Origin: Bizionia argentinensis JUB59
GTDB taxonomy: Bacteria > Bacteroidota > Bacteroidia > Flavobacteriales > Flavobacteriaceae
NCBI RefSeq assembly: GCF_000224335.1
Contig: NZ_AFXZ01000019.1
Span: 62,001-126,000 of the forward strand
DNA: 64,000 bases
Direction of reading: 5' to 3'
Shown: piece by piece, positions 10,037-18,953 of the stretch
How the letters are laid out: every line of letters starts with the position of its first letter
How positions within the stretch are numbered: the stretch's first letter is position 1
Notes under the pieces: generated by a model
The model's input: the letters and a program-made list of their open reading frames with translations, nothing else
What the model was told of the DNA's origin: nothing
The model's database searches: none
Made by a program: the position numbers and the translations under genes

Positions 10037-10482
10037 TTCAAATTCCTCCGTTCTATAAAAAAGCGTCTCATTAATGCTGCTGCTTCATCGGCCATAACAC
10101 CGCCTTTTATACTTGTTTTAGGGTGTAGTTTGGTCTGCAAATTTATAAAACCACGCTCTTGATCGCGCGCACCATAAACTATATTACTTATTTGGCTCCA
10201 ATATAAAGCACCGCCACACATTTGGCAAGGCTCCAACGTAACATATAAAGTACAATTATGTAAATATTTCCCACCTAAAAAATTGGCTGCTGCAGTAATA
10301 GCTTGCATTTCGGCATGTGCTGTTACGTCATTTAACAATTCGGTAAGATTATGTCCACGCCCAATAACTTTGTTATCTATAACAATTACAGCGCCTACGG
10401 GAATTTCGCCTTTATTAAAAGCTGCTTCAGCTTCCATTAAGGCTTTTTTCATAAAATACGTGTCATCAAAAGGGTTCTCCAT
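10033..10482 (-). CDS. tadA: tRNA-specific adenosine deaminase TadA
   Basis: Zinc-dependent deaminase that converts the wobble adenosine of tRNA-Arg(ACG) to inosine. The cytidine-deaminase-fold zinc site is complete: His56-Ala-Glu58 (HAEMQAI) and Cys86/Cys89 (PCQMCGGAL). At 149 aa it is close to E. coli TadA. The N-terminal PFDDTYFMKKALMEAEAA matches the family start. It faces the upstream membrane-protein run and overlaps the last gene by 4 bp. On its own strand, TATTTTTA (10494-10487) lies four nt before the ATG and may be its -7 box. A guanine deaminase is the main alternative within the superfamily, but the motifs and length favour TadA. Confidence 0.92.
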   Translation of the reverse strand: MENPFDDTYFMKKALMEAEAAFNKGEIPVGAVIVIDNKVIGRGHNLTELLNDVTAHAEMQAITAAANFLGGKYLHNCTLYVTLEPCQMCGGALYWSQISNIVYGARDQERGFINLQTKLHPKTSIKGGVMADEAAALMRRFFIERRNLN

Positions 10483-10699
10483 GCTGTAAAAATAGAAAAA
10501 GCTAACTACATTATGAACTATCTGTTAGAATCAAAAATAATTAATTTTAAATAGTAACTTGAAATCTCTATAAGTTTTAACCTTTCACGCTTAACATCCA
10601 AACATAACAGAATAGTATTTCATTTTATTTCTTCAATTTAACCACAATAATTAAGGAATGACGGGCTATTTTAATAATTTTACAGCAGATACTAATAAA

Positions 10700-12460
10700 A
10701 TGAATTCGAATTTTCTTGATACTATAAATACGCCGTCAGACTTGCGTGAATTAAACAGTGATCAACTGCCTAAATTAGCAAAAGAACTGCGTCAATTCAT
10801 TATTAATATTGTGGCCACTAAAGAAGGCCATTTAGGTGCAAGTCTAGGAGTTGTAGAACTAACTATTGCGCTTCATTATGTGTTTAATACGCCTAAAGAT
10901 TTATTAATTTGGGATGTTGGCCACCAGGCTTATGTTCATAAAATATTAACCAACCGGAAAGCACATTTCGACACCAATAGGCAACTGGGAGGTATTAGTG
11001 GATTTCCAAAACGTTCTGAAAGTGAATATGACACGTTTGGTACGGGACATTCCTCCACCTCTATTTCTGCTGCATTGGGAATGGCTATTGCTTCACAAAT
11101 AAAAGGAGATTTTAAAAAACATCATATTGCTGTTATTGGCGATGCATCAATAGCGAGCGGAATGGCTTTTGAAGGCTTAAATCACGCAGGTGTTACGAAC
11201 GCCAATTTATTGGTTATTTTAAATGATAACGCCATAGGAATCGATCCCAGTGTTGGCGCATTAAAGCAATACCTAACAAACGTAAAGAAAGGCACCGAAA
11301 AACAGGATAATATTTTCGAAGCTTTAAATTTCAACTATTCAGGTCCTATAGATGGCCATGATATTTTTAAAGTAATTGAAGAGTTTGAACGTTTAAAAAC
11401 CATAGAGGGTCCTAAATTTTTACATATAATTACCAAAAAAGGAAAAGGTTTAAAACAAGCTGAAGAAAACCAAGTCGTCTATCATGCGCCAGGAAAATTT
11501 GATGCTATTACAGGTGATATTTTACCGAAAAGCACTAAAATCCAAGCACCTAAATATCAAGATGTATTTGGCTTAACACTGGTGGAGTTAGCCCAGGACA
11601 ATGAAAACATCGTTGGTATAACACCTGCCATGCCAACTGGAAGTTCTTTAAAATATATGATGGAAGCATTTCCTAATCGTGCGTTTGATGTGGGTATTGC
11701 GGAACAGCATGCCGTAACTTTAGCGGCTGGAATGGCAACCCAAGGTATGATTCCTTTTTGTAACATATACTCTACTTTTTTACAACGCGCATACGATCAA
11801 ATTATTCATGATGTTGCTTTGCAGAATTTGCCTGTAATTTTCTGTTTAGATCGTGCCGGACTGGTAGGCGAAGATGGCGCTACGCATCATGGTGTTTTCG
11901 ATTTAGCTTATTTACGCTGTATTCCAAATTTGATAATTGCTGCACCACGAAATGAAATTGAACTGCGAAATATGTTGTATACAGCGCAACTTGGGAAACT
12001 TAAAAACCCACTCGCCATTCGATATCCTAGAGGTCGTGGCGACATTTTAAATTGGCAAGTTCCATTTAAAGAAACACAAATAGGTAAAGGTGAACAACTC
12101 AAAAAAGGTAAAAAAATAGCGATTCTGAGTATTGGTGCTATAGCAAAAAATGTAACTGAAGCGATTCAGAGTTTAAATATTTCGCATTACGATATGCATT
12201 TTGTAAAACCTTTAGACCAATCGTTATTACATGATATTTTTAGTAAATATGACGTTATTATTACCATTGAAAATGGTACGATAATCGGCGGCTTTGGAAG
12301 TGGCATTGCCGAGTTTAAAGCGCTTAATAACTATAAGAACACCTTGAAAATATTAGGAATTCCAGATACCTTTATTGAACAAGGTACTATTGCTGAACTG
12401 GAAGAAAAAACAGGCATTAGTGCCAAACAAATAAAATTGTTTGTTGAAACCTATTTATAA
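10700..12460 (+). CDS. dxs: 1-deoxy-D-xylulose-5-phosphate synthase
   Basis: Thiamine-diphosphate enzyme that condenses pyruvate and glyceraldehyde 3-phosphate, the first step of the MEP isoprenoid pathway. The TPP-binding signature is GDASIASGMAFEGLNHAG followed by LNDN. The pyrimidine-domain part is FDVGIAEQHAVTLAAGMA, and a transketolase C-terminal domain follows. The frame opens at an ATG at 10658 (600 aa). I place the start at the second ATG, 10700 (586 aa), because family members begin a few residues before the LLDTINSPxDLR-like segment. The 10658 start cannot be excluded. It stands alone between tadA and the convergent dNTPase gene. Confidence 0.95.
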   Translation: MNSNFLDTINTPSDLRELNSDQLPKLAKELRQFIINIVATKEGHLGASLGVVELTIALHYVFNTPKDLLIWDVGHQAYVHKILTNRKAHFDTNRQLGGISGFPKRSESEYDTFGTGHSSTSISAALGMAIASQIKGDFKKHHIAVIGDASIASGMAFEGLNHAGVTNANLLVILNDNAIGIDPSVGALKQYLTNVKKGTEKQDNIFEALNFNYSGPIDGHDIFKVIEEFERLKTIEGPKFLHIITKKGKGLKQAEENQVVYHAPGKFDAITGDILPKSTKIQAPKYQDVFGLTLVELAQDNENIVGITPAMPTGSSLKYMMEAFPNRAFDVGIAEQHAVTLAAGMATQGMIPFCNIYSTFLQRAYDQIIHDVALQNLPVIFCLDRAGLVGEDGATHHGVFDLAYLRCIPNLIIAAPRNEIELRNMLYTAQLGKLKNPLAIRYPRGRGDILNWQVPFKETQIGKGEQLKKGKKIAILSIGAIAKNVTEAIQSLNISHYDMHFVKPLDQSLLHDIFSKYDVIITIENGTIIGGFGSGIAEFKALNNYKNTLKILGIPDTFIEQGTIAELEEKTGISAKQIKLFVETYL

Positions 12461-12573
12461 ATAATAGCTATTATTGCCTTTAGATAAAATTACATATAAA
12501 CTAATAACCTCAATATAGCTGTCACTTGCACAAGACAATTTGATTAAAGTTATTAGTCTGAAAATTTTTAATA

Positions 12574-13917
12574 CTAAAAAGCGATCCCTTTAATTTTCTT
12601 ATAAATCAAGATAGCGCGACTATCAGACAAGGAAGCAACATAATTACAAACACTTAAAAGACGCTTGTAAATTAAGTCTTCATTGGTGTCTATAGATCCT
12701 GACAAGGTATTTAGTATCAATTTATTATAGTTGGATGCCGTTCCGTTATATTCATTATTTATCGCAGAAACATAAGTTTCCAATAAAATATTAATTACTT
12801 GATAACCTAAAATTTCTTTTTCAACGACTTCTTTAGATTGATAGACATTATTCACACTAATATTTATAATGTCCTTAATTTGAGCCTCATATTTGCTTTT
12901 ATCTAATAAACCGGTTTGGAATGTACCGTTTAAAATAGCTTCTTCATTCTCAATAAAAACAGAAACCGCTTCATTAATTAACGTATTAATAGCCAAAGCG
13001 CGTAAATAACTAATCCTGTCTTGAGTAGTAGATAATTGATGATATTTTTTAGTTTGAATACTATCACGCACTAATTTTATTAAATATTCAAGCGCAAATT
13101 CCTCTTGAATAAGTCCTAAATTAATACCGTCTTCAAAATCGATAATTGTGTAACAAATATCATCGGCTGCTTCTACTAAAAAAGTTAAAGGATGTCTAGC
13201 ATAACTCATGTTTCCATCAGATCCTCTAGAAATTAAACCCAACTCGTTAGCAACATCCTCAAATGCCTTTTTATCGCTTTGAAAGAATCCATATTTTTTA
13301 TCGGCAATATGTGTTGTTGGTTTTTTAGGTAAAGATTCCTTCGGGTATTTTGTAAAAGCACCAAGTGTAGAGTAGCTTAACCGAATGCCACCTTCTCTAC
13401 CTAAACGACTTTCAGTTAAAATTTTAAAACCGTTAGCATTACCTTCAAAATCGCATAAATCTTGGTATTCTTTATCCGTTAATTCAGACTTATATTGTTT
13501 TCCAGCGCCTGTTTTAAAGAATTCACCTATTGCTTTTTCACCTGAATGACCAAAAGGAGGGTTTCCAATATCATGAGCTAAAGCTGCTGCTGCAACAATG
13601 GCACCAAAATCGTTTGGTTGATAACCATGTATATTTTGTAAGTGCGGATATTTTTCAATTAACTGCTTACCAGCTAATCTACCAAGTGTTCTACCTACCA
13701 CACTAACTTCTAAACTGTGAGTTAAACGGGTGTGAACAAAATCGGTTTGCGATAAAGGAATTACCTGGGTCTTATCTTGCAAGCTTCTAAATTCAGCAGA
13801 AAAAATGATACGATCATAATCCACTTCAAAACCTAAACGTGTTTCATCTTGCTCTTTTCGTAAACGTTTATGGTTATCGCCAAAACGCTTTAATGATAAT
13901 AATTGTTCCCAGTTCAT
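12574..13917 (-). CDS. dgt: deoxyguanosinetriphosphate triphosphohydrolase-like protein
   Basis: HD-domain enzyme that hydrolyses dNTPs to nucleoside and triphosphate. The metal site is visible as His67 (RLTHSLEV) and His115-Asp116 in AHDIGNPPFGHSGE. The N-terminal SAEFRSLQDKTQV and LTHSLEVSVVGR blocks are typical of dGTPases. At 447 aa it fits the long Dgt-like subgroup. Substrate preference (dGTP only, or all dNTPs) cannot be read from sequence. It is divergent from the TonB receptor, with 185 bp between their starts, and convergent with dxs. Confidence 0.93.
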   Translation of the reverse strand: MNWEQLLSLKRFGDNHKRLRKEQDETRLGFEVDYDRIIFSAEFRSLQDKTQVIPLSQTDFVHTRLTHSLEVSVVGRTLGRLAGKQLIEKYPHLQNIHGYQPNDFGAIVAAAALAHDIGNPPFGHSGEKAIGEFFKTGAGKQYKSELTDKEYQDLCDFEGNANGFKILTESRLGREGGIRLSYSTLGAFTKYPKESLPKKPTTHIADKKYGFFQSDKKAFEDVANELGLISRGSDGNMSYARHPLTFLVEAADDICYTIIDFEDGINLGLIQEEFALEYLIKLVRDSIQTKKYHQLSTTQDRISYLRALAINTLINEAVSVFIENEEAILNGTFQTGLLDKSKYEAQIKDIINISVNNVYQSKEVVEKEILGYQVINILLETYVSAINNEYNGTASNYNKLILNTLSGSIDTNEDLIYKRLLSVCNYVASLSDSRAILIYKKIKGIAF

Positions 13918-14008
13918 TCTTTTAATTTATAGGGTTGCAAGATACCATTTTTCCAATGTTAAGAAATCTTTTCCAAATCAGAATATATAGGAATTCCCAT
14001 AACGTTAA

Positions 14009-14076
14009 ATTAACCTTTTTGTGATATATGTTTAACCTCTAGTTAACAGTCACTTTACATCTCTACAGTTTCTTTG
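14009..14076 (+). promoter_or_regulatory. Pho-box-like direct-repeat array and promoter of the TonB receptor
   Basis: Seven-bp elements on an exact 11-bp lattice: ATTAACC (14009), TTTAACC (14031), GTTAACA (14042) and CTTTACA (14053). The slot at 14020 (TGTGATA) is weak. The array ends 9 bp before TTTCTTTG (14069-14076), an imperfect TAnnTTTG -7 box, and replaces the -33 element. Phased 7+4 repeats of this kind are how OmpR/PhoB-family regulators bind. The same geometry occurs before the phosphate transporter at 18954. No binding data are available; this is a pattern reading. Confidence 0.6.
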
Positions 14077-14102
14077 TGGCTAGAAATTTTGTAAAAAAAC
14101 AC

Positions 14103-16838
14103 ATGAAATATTTACTGCTTAACTTGTTGTTATTCATCCCCTTTTTATCCCATGCAAACAATCCGGGTACTTTAGTAGGGAAACTTACCGATAAAGAATA
14201 TAACAACGAGCCGCTTCCGTTTGCCAACGTAATTATCAAAGGAACAACCAAAGGAACCACAACAGATATGGATGGTTTGTATAGTATCAACAATCTGGAA
14301 CCCGGCAATTATATTATTGTCTTTAGTTTTGTGGGGTATGAAACACAAGAGGTTGAAGCACAAATTATGGCTGGAAAAGTAACCGAAATTAGTTTACCAA
14401 TGTCGGCCAGCGCAGCATCTTTAGATGAAATCATTATAACTACCACTACAAAACGCGAAAGTGAAGTTGCTTTATTATTAGAACAAAAAAAAGCGATTGA
14501 AATGAAGCAAACAATCGGCGCACAAGAGTTATCAAGAAAAGGTGTAAGTGATGTTGCAACAGCTGTAACAAAAACGACAGGTGTATCAAAACAGGAAGGC
14601 TCAAACAATATATATGTCCGCGGTCTTGGGGATCGCTATAATTCGACCTCTATTAATGGACTACCTATAACCTCCAATGATCCTGAAAATAAAAACATAT
14701 CATTAGATCTGTTTTCAACTGATATTGTCGAGTTTATTTCTATTGATAAAGTATATAGCTCCAAAATTTCTGGAGATTTTGCTGGAGGTAATGTAGATAT
14801 AACGTCTATTAATTATAAAGGTAAAGGCATGTTTGAGTTTTCTTTAGGCTCACGAATTGGAACCAATGCAATTGGTGAAAACAATAATTTTAAACTGCAA
14901 GACGGACCAAGTAAATTTGGTTTTTCATCCTATGATGTTCCAAATAATCCATTAGGATCTTATAGTTTTGGAAACAGTTTGGTTCCTGTAAAAGAAGTTC
15001 CTGTAGGGAGTTCTTTTGGTTTAAAAGCAGGGAAGTCTTTCGATATTGCAAAAGAAAGTAATCTTAATTTATTTGCCACCGTTAGTTTTGATAACGGTTT
15101 TGAATATAGAGAAGGTATTAACCAAAGTGTAAGTGCACAAGGCGCAAAATTAAAGTCATTTAATCAACAGCGTTTTTCTTATAACACTAATACCACGGGA
15201 ATGTTTAATGCAAATTATCGCATTAACTCAAACCACAACATTGCTTATAATTTTTTAATGGTTAATTCATCTAACCAAATAAGAGACTCCTACCAAGGTT
15301 TTATCCGTGACCTCGCTGAAGAAGATAACGGATTAATTCAAAGAGCAACTTACGTTCAAAACACGCTACTTGTAAATCAATTGTTGGGTAATCATAAAAT
15401 ATCTGATAAAATTGATTTTGATTGGGGTGCTTCCCATAATAAAGTTGAAGGCAATATGCCTGACAGAACTCAAAACACTTTAAAGTTCAAAGAATCTTCT
15501 GGCGGTTATATATTTGCTCAAAATACAATTACAGACAACCATAGATATTATCAAAATTTAGTTGAAGATGAATATGCTGCCAATCTTGAGCTAAGCTACA
15601 AACTAAATAATAATGAAGATGGGGAAGCTAAAGGGAAAATAACTTTAGGTTACAACGGTCGATTTAAAAACCGTGACTTTGAAGCTATTCAATTTAACTT
15701 TAGAGTTACAGGTTCACAACTAAACACCGTCGTTGATCCGGATAACCTAGACACCTTTTTTAACCAAACAAATTACGGAAACGGCTTATTTGGTATTGAA
15801 TCTTTTGCGGGTTTATCACCACAAACTTACCAAGGCGAACAAATAATAAATGCCGGTTTTGCAAGTTTGGAATATAAGCTTTCCAATAAATTAAGTTCAG
15901 TTGTAGGATTAAGGTTTGAACAGGTAGAGCAAACCGTTTCATGGAGAACCCAGCTAGATGCATCTGGAAGTAAAAACAGATTTGAAAGAAACGAGTTTTT
16001 ACCAAGCATTGTACTAAAATACGAACTAAATGAAAAACAAAACTTACGTCTTGGTGCAAGTAAAACTTACACATTACCACAGTTTAAAGAAAGAGCATTA
16101 TTTATTTATGAAGAAGTAACTGAAGTAAAAATTGGTAACCCAGATTTATATCCATCACAAAATTACAACTTGGATTTAAAATGGGAGATGTTTCCTAAAA
16201 ATTCAGAGGTATTTTCATTCACAGCTTTCGGTAAGTATATTTTAGACCCCATAAATGAAATTACACTGGCTTCTTCCACAAATGATATTTCATTTATAAA
16301 CACAGGAGATACAGGCTATGTTTATGGTGCTGAATTTGAAATACGAAAAGATATCTTCAATTTTAATGAAGATGATTCTAATAAACTTTCAGCAGGCCTT
16401 AATGCTTCTTATATACAAACACATCAAGAATTAAATTCTGAAAAAGTAAGAAAAGAAACCAACTACAACACAAACCTTACTGATGATACTTCAGGATTTA
16501 CAGGCGCATCTGACCTTTTAATAAACGCCGATTTATCTTATATAAAAGAATTAAAAAATAATGCAAATATTATGGCAACTGTTGCATACTCGTATTTCTC
16601 TGACAGACTATACGCACTTGGTGTAGAAACAAAAGGAAACTTAATAGATAAAGGCGTTGGATCATTAGACTTTGTTCTAAAAACAAAGATTAATAAAAAC
16701 CTTAGTATAGATTTTACTGCTAAAAACATTCTAAATCCCGCTTATTCAAGAATTCAAGAAAATGCCTTGCAAGACATAACCGTGTCATCATATAAACGAG
16801 GGGCTTTTTTAACTTTAGGAATTAACTATAAATTGTAA
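14103..16838 (+). CDS. TonB-dependent outer-membrane receptor
   Basis: Outer-membrane active transporter of 911 aa. A signal peptide (MKYLLLNLLLFIPFLSHA) leads to a carboxypeptidase-like regulatory domain (about 25-110, GTLVGKLTDKEYNNEPLPFANV). The plug follows (SNNIYVRGLGDRYNSTSING), then a long aromatic-rich 22-strand barrel ending in LTLGINYKL. An in-frame GTG at 14076 falls inside the predicted -7 box, so ATG 14103 is the better start. A beta-helix lipoprotein follows after 100 bp and a phosphate transporter after 2.1 kb. The shared Pho-box-like arrays suggest import of phosphate or a phosphorylated compound. The receptor sequence itself does not reveal its substrate. Confidence 0.9.
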   Translation: MKYLLLNLLLFIPFLSHANNPGTLVGKLTDKEYNNEPLPFANVIIKGTTKGTTTDMDGLYSINNLEPGNYIIVFSFVGYETQEVEAQIMAGKVTEISLPMSASAASLDEIIITTTTKRESEVALLLEQKKAIEMKQTIGAQELSRKGVSDVATAVTKTTGVSKQEGSNNIYVRGLGDRYNSTSINGLPITSNDPENKNISLDLFSTDIVEFISIDKVYSSKISGDFAGGNVDITSINYKGKGMFEFSLGSRIGTNAIGENNNFKLQDGPSKFGFSSYDVPNNPLGSYSFGNSLVPVKEVPVGSSFGLKAGKSFDIAKESNLNLFATVSFDNGFEYREGINQSVSAQGAKLKSFNQQRFSYNTNTTGMFNANYRINSNHNIAYNFLMVNSSNQIRDSYQGFIRDLAEEDNGLIQRATYVQNTLLVNQLLGNHKISDKIDFDWGASHNKVEGNMPDRTQNTLKFKESSGGYIFAQNTITDNHRYYQNLVEDEYAANLELSYKLNNNEDGEAKGKITLGYNGRFKNRDFEAIQFNFRVTGSQLNTVVDPDNLDTFFNQTNYGNGLFGIESFAGLSPQTYQGEQIINAGFASLEYKLSNKLSSVVGLRFEQVEQTVSWRTQLDASGSKNRFERNEFLPSIVLKYELNEKQNLRLGASKTYTLPQFKERALFIYEEVTEVKIGNPDLYPSQNYNLDLKWEMFPKNSEVFSFTAFGKYILDPINEITLASSTNDISFINTGDTGYVYGAEFEIRKDIFNFNEDDSNKLSAGLNASYIQTHQELNSEKVRKETNYNTNLTDDTSGFTGASDLLINADLSYIKELKNNANIMATVAYSYFSDRLYALGVETKGNLIDKGVGSLDFVLKTKINKNLSIDFTAKNILNPAYSRIQENALQDITVSSYKRGAFLTLGINYKL

Positions 16839-16938
16839 ACAACACCAGGGTAACTTAACAAACTGGTGACAAAGGCTTAATACATAGTATCTCAATATTT
16901 TTAAAATTTGTAACACAATCAATTAATAAATAAACACA

Positions 16939-18141
16939 ATGAAAAATTCAATTTCGAAATTTTTAAGCTTGGCAGTTTTTGCTGCTGTAGCACTTATTAC
17001 ATCATGTTCAAGTGATGATGATGGAACTTTTGATGAGGTCGATCCAAGCGCATCTTTCGTTCTTAACCGCGACGATTTTAAAGGTGAACTTAATAGTGGT
17101 GATGAGGTGATATTAGAATCAGGAACTTACAAATTAACAGGCAAGTTAATTGTAAACGATGGCGCTATACTTATTATTAAAGAAGGCGTTAAAGTTGAAG
17201 CAACTACTGTTTCTGATGCTACCGATTTTGCGGCAGTAAGATTTATAGCAGTAGCAAAAGGCGGTAAAATTGATGTACAAGGAACTGCAACTAATCCAGT
17301 AGTAATGACATCATCTAACAAAACTCCAGGTGCATGGGGAGGACTAGTAGTATGTGGAAAAGCACCAATAAATAAAGGAGTAACTGCTTCCGCAGAAGTT
17401 TCTGATTTAGAGTACGGTGGAACAGAACCTGAAGATAATTCTGGTACTATTAAGTATTTAAGACTAGAGTACACAGGTTTTGCTTACAACTCTGATAAAG
17501 AATTCAACGGCTTATCTCTTTTCGGTGTTGGTAATGGAACAACTATTGAATACGTTCAATCATACGAAGGTTCTGACGATGCTTTTGAGTGGTTTGGTGG
17601 AACTGTAAATGCTAATTATTTAGTAGCATTCAATTCACATACGGAAGTTGGAGATGATTTATTTGACTGGACACAAGGTTGGACAGGTAACGGTGAAAAC
17701 TGGTACGGAAAAAGAACTAACGCTGGTAACAGAGGTATAGAAGCAGATAACAATTCTAACAACCATTTGGCTACTCCAATATCTAACCCTACCATTAAAA
17801 ATATTACTTTAGTTGGTATAGGTGAAACGGATACAAGTAGCGAAACACAAGCCGTTAAATTAAGAGTTGGAACAAAAGCAACTTTTGACAACGTTGTATT
17901 AAGCAACTGGAAAACAGGTTTTGATATTCAACATACTGAAAGTATTGGTTACGTAGTTAATGGTTCATTAATTGCAACAAATGTTAAGTTTGATAATGTA
18001 ACAACAAAATCTACTGGTAAAGATACTGCAGGAGCTGCTGTAGATGTATCAGCTTTTTACACAGAAGACGCAACTGCCACAGGTGCTGGAAATGGTGCTC
18101 AAAAACCAACTTGGGCTAATGGGTGGACTTTAGGTTTATAA
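16939..18141 (+). CDS. surface lipoprotein, predicted beta-helix
   Basis: Lipoprotein signal with lipobox Cys23 (ALITSC) followed by SSDDD, an acidic stretch like the lipoprotein export signal of Bacteroidota surface proteins. The rest (400 aa) is Gly/Asn-rich with short beta-strand periodicity (KLIVNDGAILIIKEGVKVEA, KGGKIDVQGTATNPVVM). That pattern suggests a right-handed parallel beta-helix. Its place right after a TonB receptor is that of an accessory surface lipoprotein, although it has no SusD-like sequence. Substrate unknown. A strong bidirectional terminator follows. Related proteins are sometimes labelled multidrug transporter, which the sequence does not support. Confidence 0.82.
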   Translation: MKNSISKFLSLAVFAAVALITSCSSDDDGTFDEVDPSASFVLNRDDFKGELNSGDEVILESGTYKLTGKLIVNDGAILIIKEGVKVEATTVSDATDFAAVRFIAVAKGGKIDVQGTATNPVVMTSSNKTPGAWGGLVVCGKAPINKGVTASAEVSDLEYGGTEPEDNSGTIKYLRLEYTGFAYNSDKEFNGLSLFGVGNGTTIEYVQSYEGSDDAFEWFGGTVNANYLVAFNSHTEVGDDLFDWTQGWTGNGENWYGKRTNAGNRGIEADNNSNNHLATPISNPTIKNITLVGIGETDTSSETQAVKLRVGTKATFDNVVLSNWKTGFDIQHTESIGYVVNGSLIATNVKFDNVTTKSTGKDTAGAAVDVSAFYTEDATATGAGNGAQKPTWANGWTLGL

Positions 18142-18150
18142 TAAAATAAT

Positions 18151-18188
18151 AAAAAAAGAGGGTATCTTATAAGACACCCTCTTTTTTT
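18151..18188. terminator. bidirectional terminator between lipoprotein and YwqK-like gene
   Basis: A near-perfect hairpin (arms GAGGGTATCTT and AAGACACCCTC, one A-C mismatch) is flanked by seven A and seven T. It can serve both the plus-strand lipoprotein gene and the convergent gene at 18208-18561. Confidence 0.9.
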
Positions 18189-18207
18189 ATCACTGAACCA
18201 AACACTT

Positions 18208-18561
18208 TTAGTCACGTTGACCGACATTGGATTTACTCCTAGTGTTTACATTAGCAATAACATTACTAATATAATCTACTTCTTTCAGCGTATTATCTGT
18301 CCAATAAAACCATTTACCTACTTTTATGCCATTATCATAAATTGCAGAAACAATTTTCTCCCCTGCTGTATTAAAACGCAACCATTCACCTTGAAGATTG
18401 CTATCTAAATTATACGATCCTGTTTGGCTTACAATACCGTTGTCATGATAGTATACTACATCAATAACATTAGTTTCTTCGTTAAACTTTAACGTTCTCT
18501 CCTGCTGTGCAAAAGAGACCGCAGAAATTAAAAAGGTGAAAATTAATAGAATGCTCTTCAT
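18208..18561 (-). CDS. small secreted YwqK/MORN-like protein
   Basis: A 117-aa protein with a signal peptide (MKSILLIFTFLISAVSFAQQ). It has about three short repeats of MORN/YwqK type (YYHDNGIVSQTGSYNLDS, LQGEWLRFNTAGEKIVSAIYDNG, KVGKWFYWTD). Such repeats are common in Bacteroidota exported proteins often labelled YwqK antitoxin; no toxin is nearby, so that label is not supported. It is convergent with the lipoprotein gene. A consensus -7 box lies 30 bp upstream, and next to it a Pho-box-like repeat array. Confidence 0.75.
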   Translation of the reverse strand: MKSILLIFTFLISAVSFAQQERTLKFNEETNVIDVVYYHDNGIVSQTGSYNLDSNLQGEWLRFNTAGEKIVSAIYDNGIKVGKWFYWTDNTLKEVDYISNVIANVNTRSKSNVGQRD

Positions 18562-18591
18562 AATTACTGGGTTTGTAAAATTCGTCTATTC

Positions 18592-18646
18592 CAAATATAT
18601 ACCTTAATTAACCTTAAAGCAACGTTTTGGTAACATTAATTTAACA
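18592..18646. promoter_or_regulatory. promoter of YwqK-like gene with adjacent Pho-box-like array
   Basis: On the minus strand TATATTTG (18599-18592) is a perfect -7 box for the gene starting at 18561. Next to it, read on the plus strand, are four 7-mers at exact 11-bp spacing: ATTAACC (18607), AGCAACG (18618), GGTAACA (18629) and TTTAACA (18640). The orientation relative to this -7 box is opposite to that at the TonB receptor. It could act on either divergent gene. The rest of the 392-bp gap (18562-18953) holds no ORF that I can support, only the transporter promoter at its end. Confidence 0.5.
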
Positions 18647-18886
18647 TTAGACATTTAAACAAATGCTGTAATATGACCTTTCTACAATTCTCACTATGAA
18701 ATGACGCTTATTATGCAGTCTTGGGTTTTCTTAAAACAGATAAACAGTAATTGCATATAATCCGATTCATTTTTGTAAACTATATTATCAAGAATCCTAG
18801 CGGCTATGTTTTTCCAATGCAACATTTACTATTTAAGTGAAACCCCATTCAATAAAAACATGCAAACTTATCAATGGATTCTAAAA

Positions 18887-18932
18887 GATAACAATTACGT
18901 AACATTACAATTCTAAACACTACGGATATTTG
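18887..18932 (+). promoter_or_regulatory. promoter of phosphate transporter with two Pho-box-like half-sites
   Basis: GATAACA (18887) and CGTAACA (18898) are 11 bp apart. Slot three (18909, AATTCTA) is degenerate. GATATTTG (18925-18932) matches the -7 consensus except for its first base. The half-sites lie 38 and 27 bp before the -7 box, exactly as TTTAACC and GTTAACA do before the TonB receptor. The ATG follows 21 nt later. Confidence 0.5.
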
Positions 18933-18953
18933 CAAACTATTTTAAAGTAACAT

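Noticed and set aside
12501-12556. Inverted repeat CTAATAAC / GTTATTAG as a terminator between dxs and dgt
   Set aside because: An 8-bp A/T-rich stem with a 40-nt loop and no T run is weak and likely fortuitous.
14076-14102. GTG start giving a 920-aa TonB receptor
   Set aside because: The GTG lies at the end of the predicted -7 box and adds nine residues before a complete signal peptide that starts at ATG 14103.
18208-18561. YwqK-type antitoxin of a toxin-antitoxin pair
   Set aside because: The protein has a signal peptide and no toxin gene is adjacent. The label comes from a repeat type also common in exported proteins.
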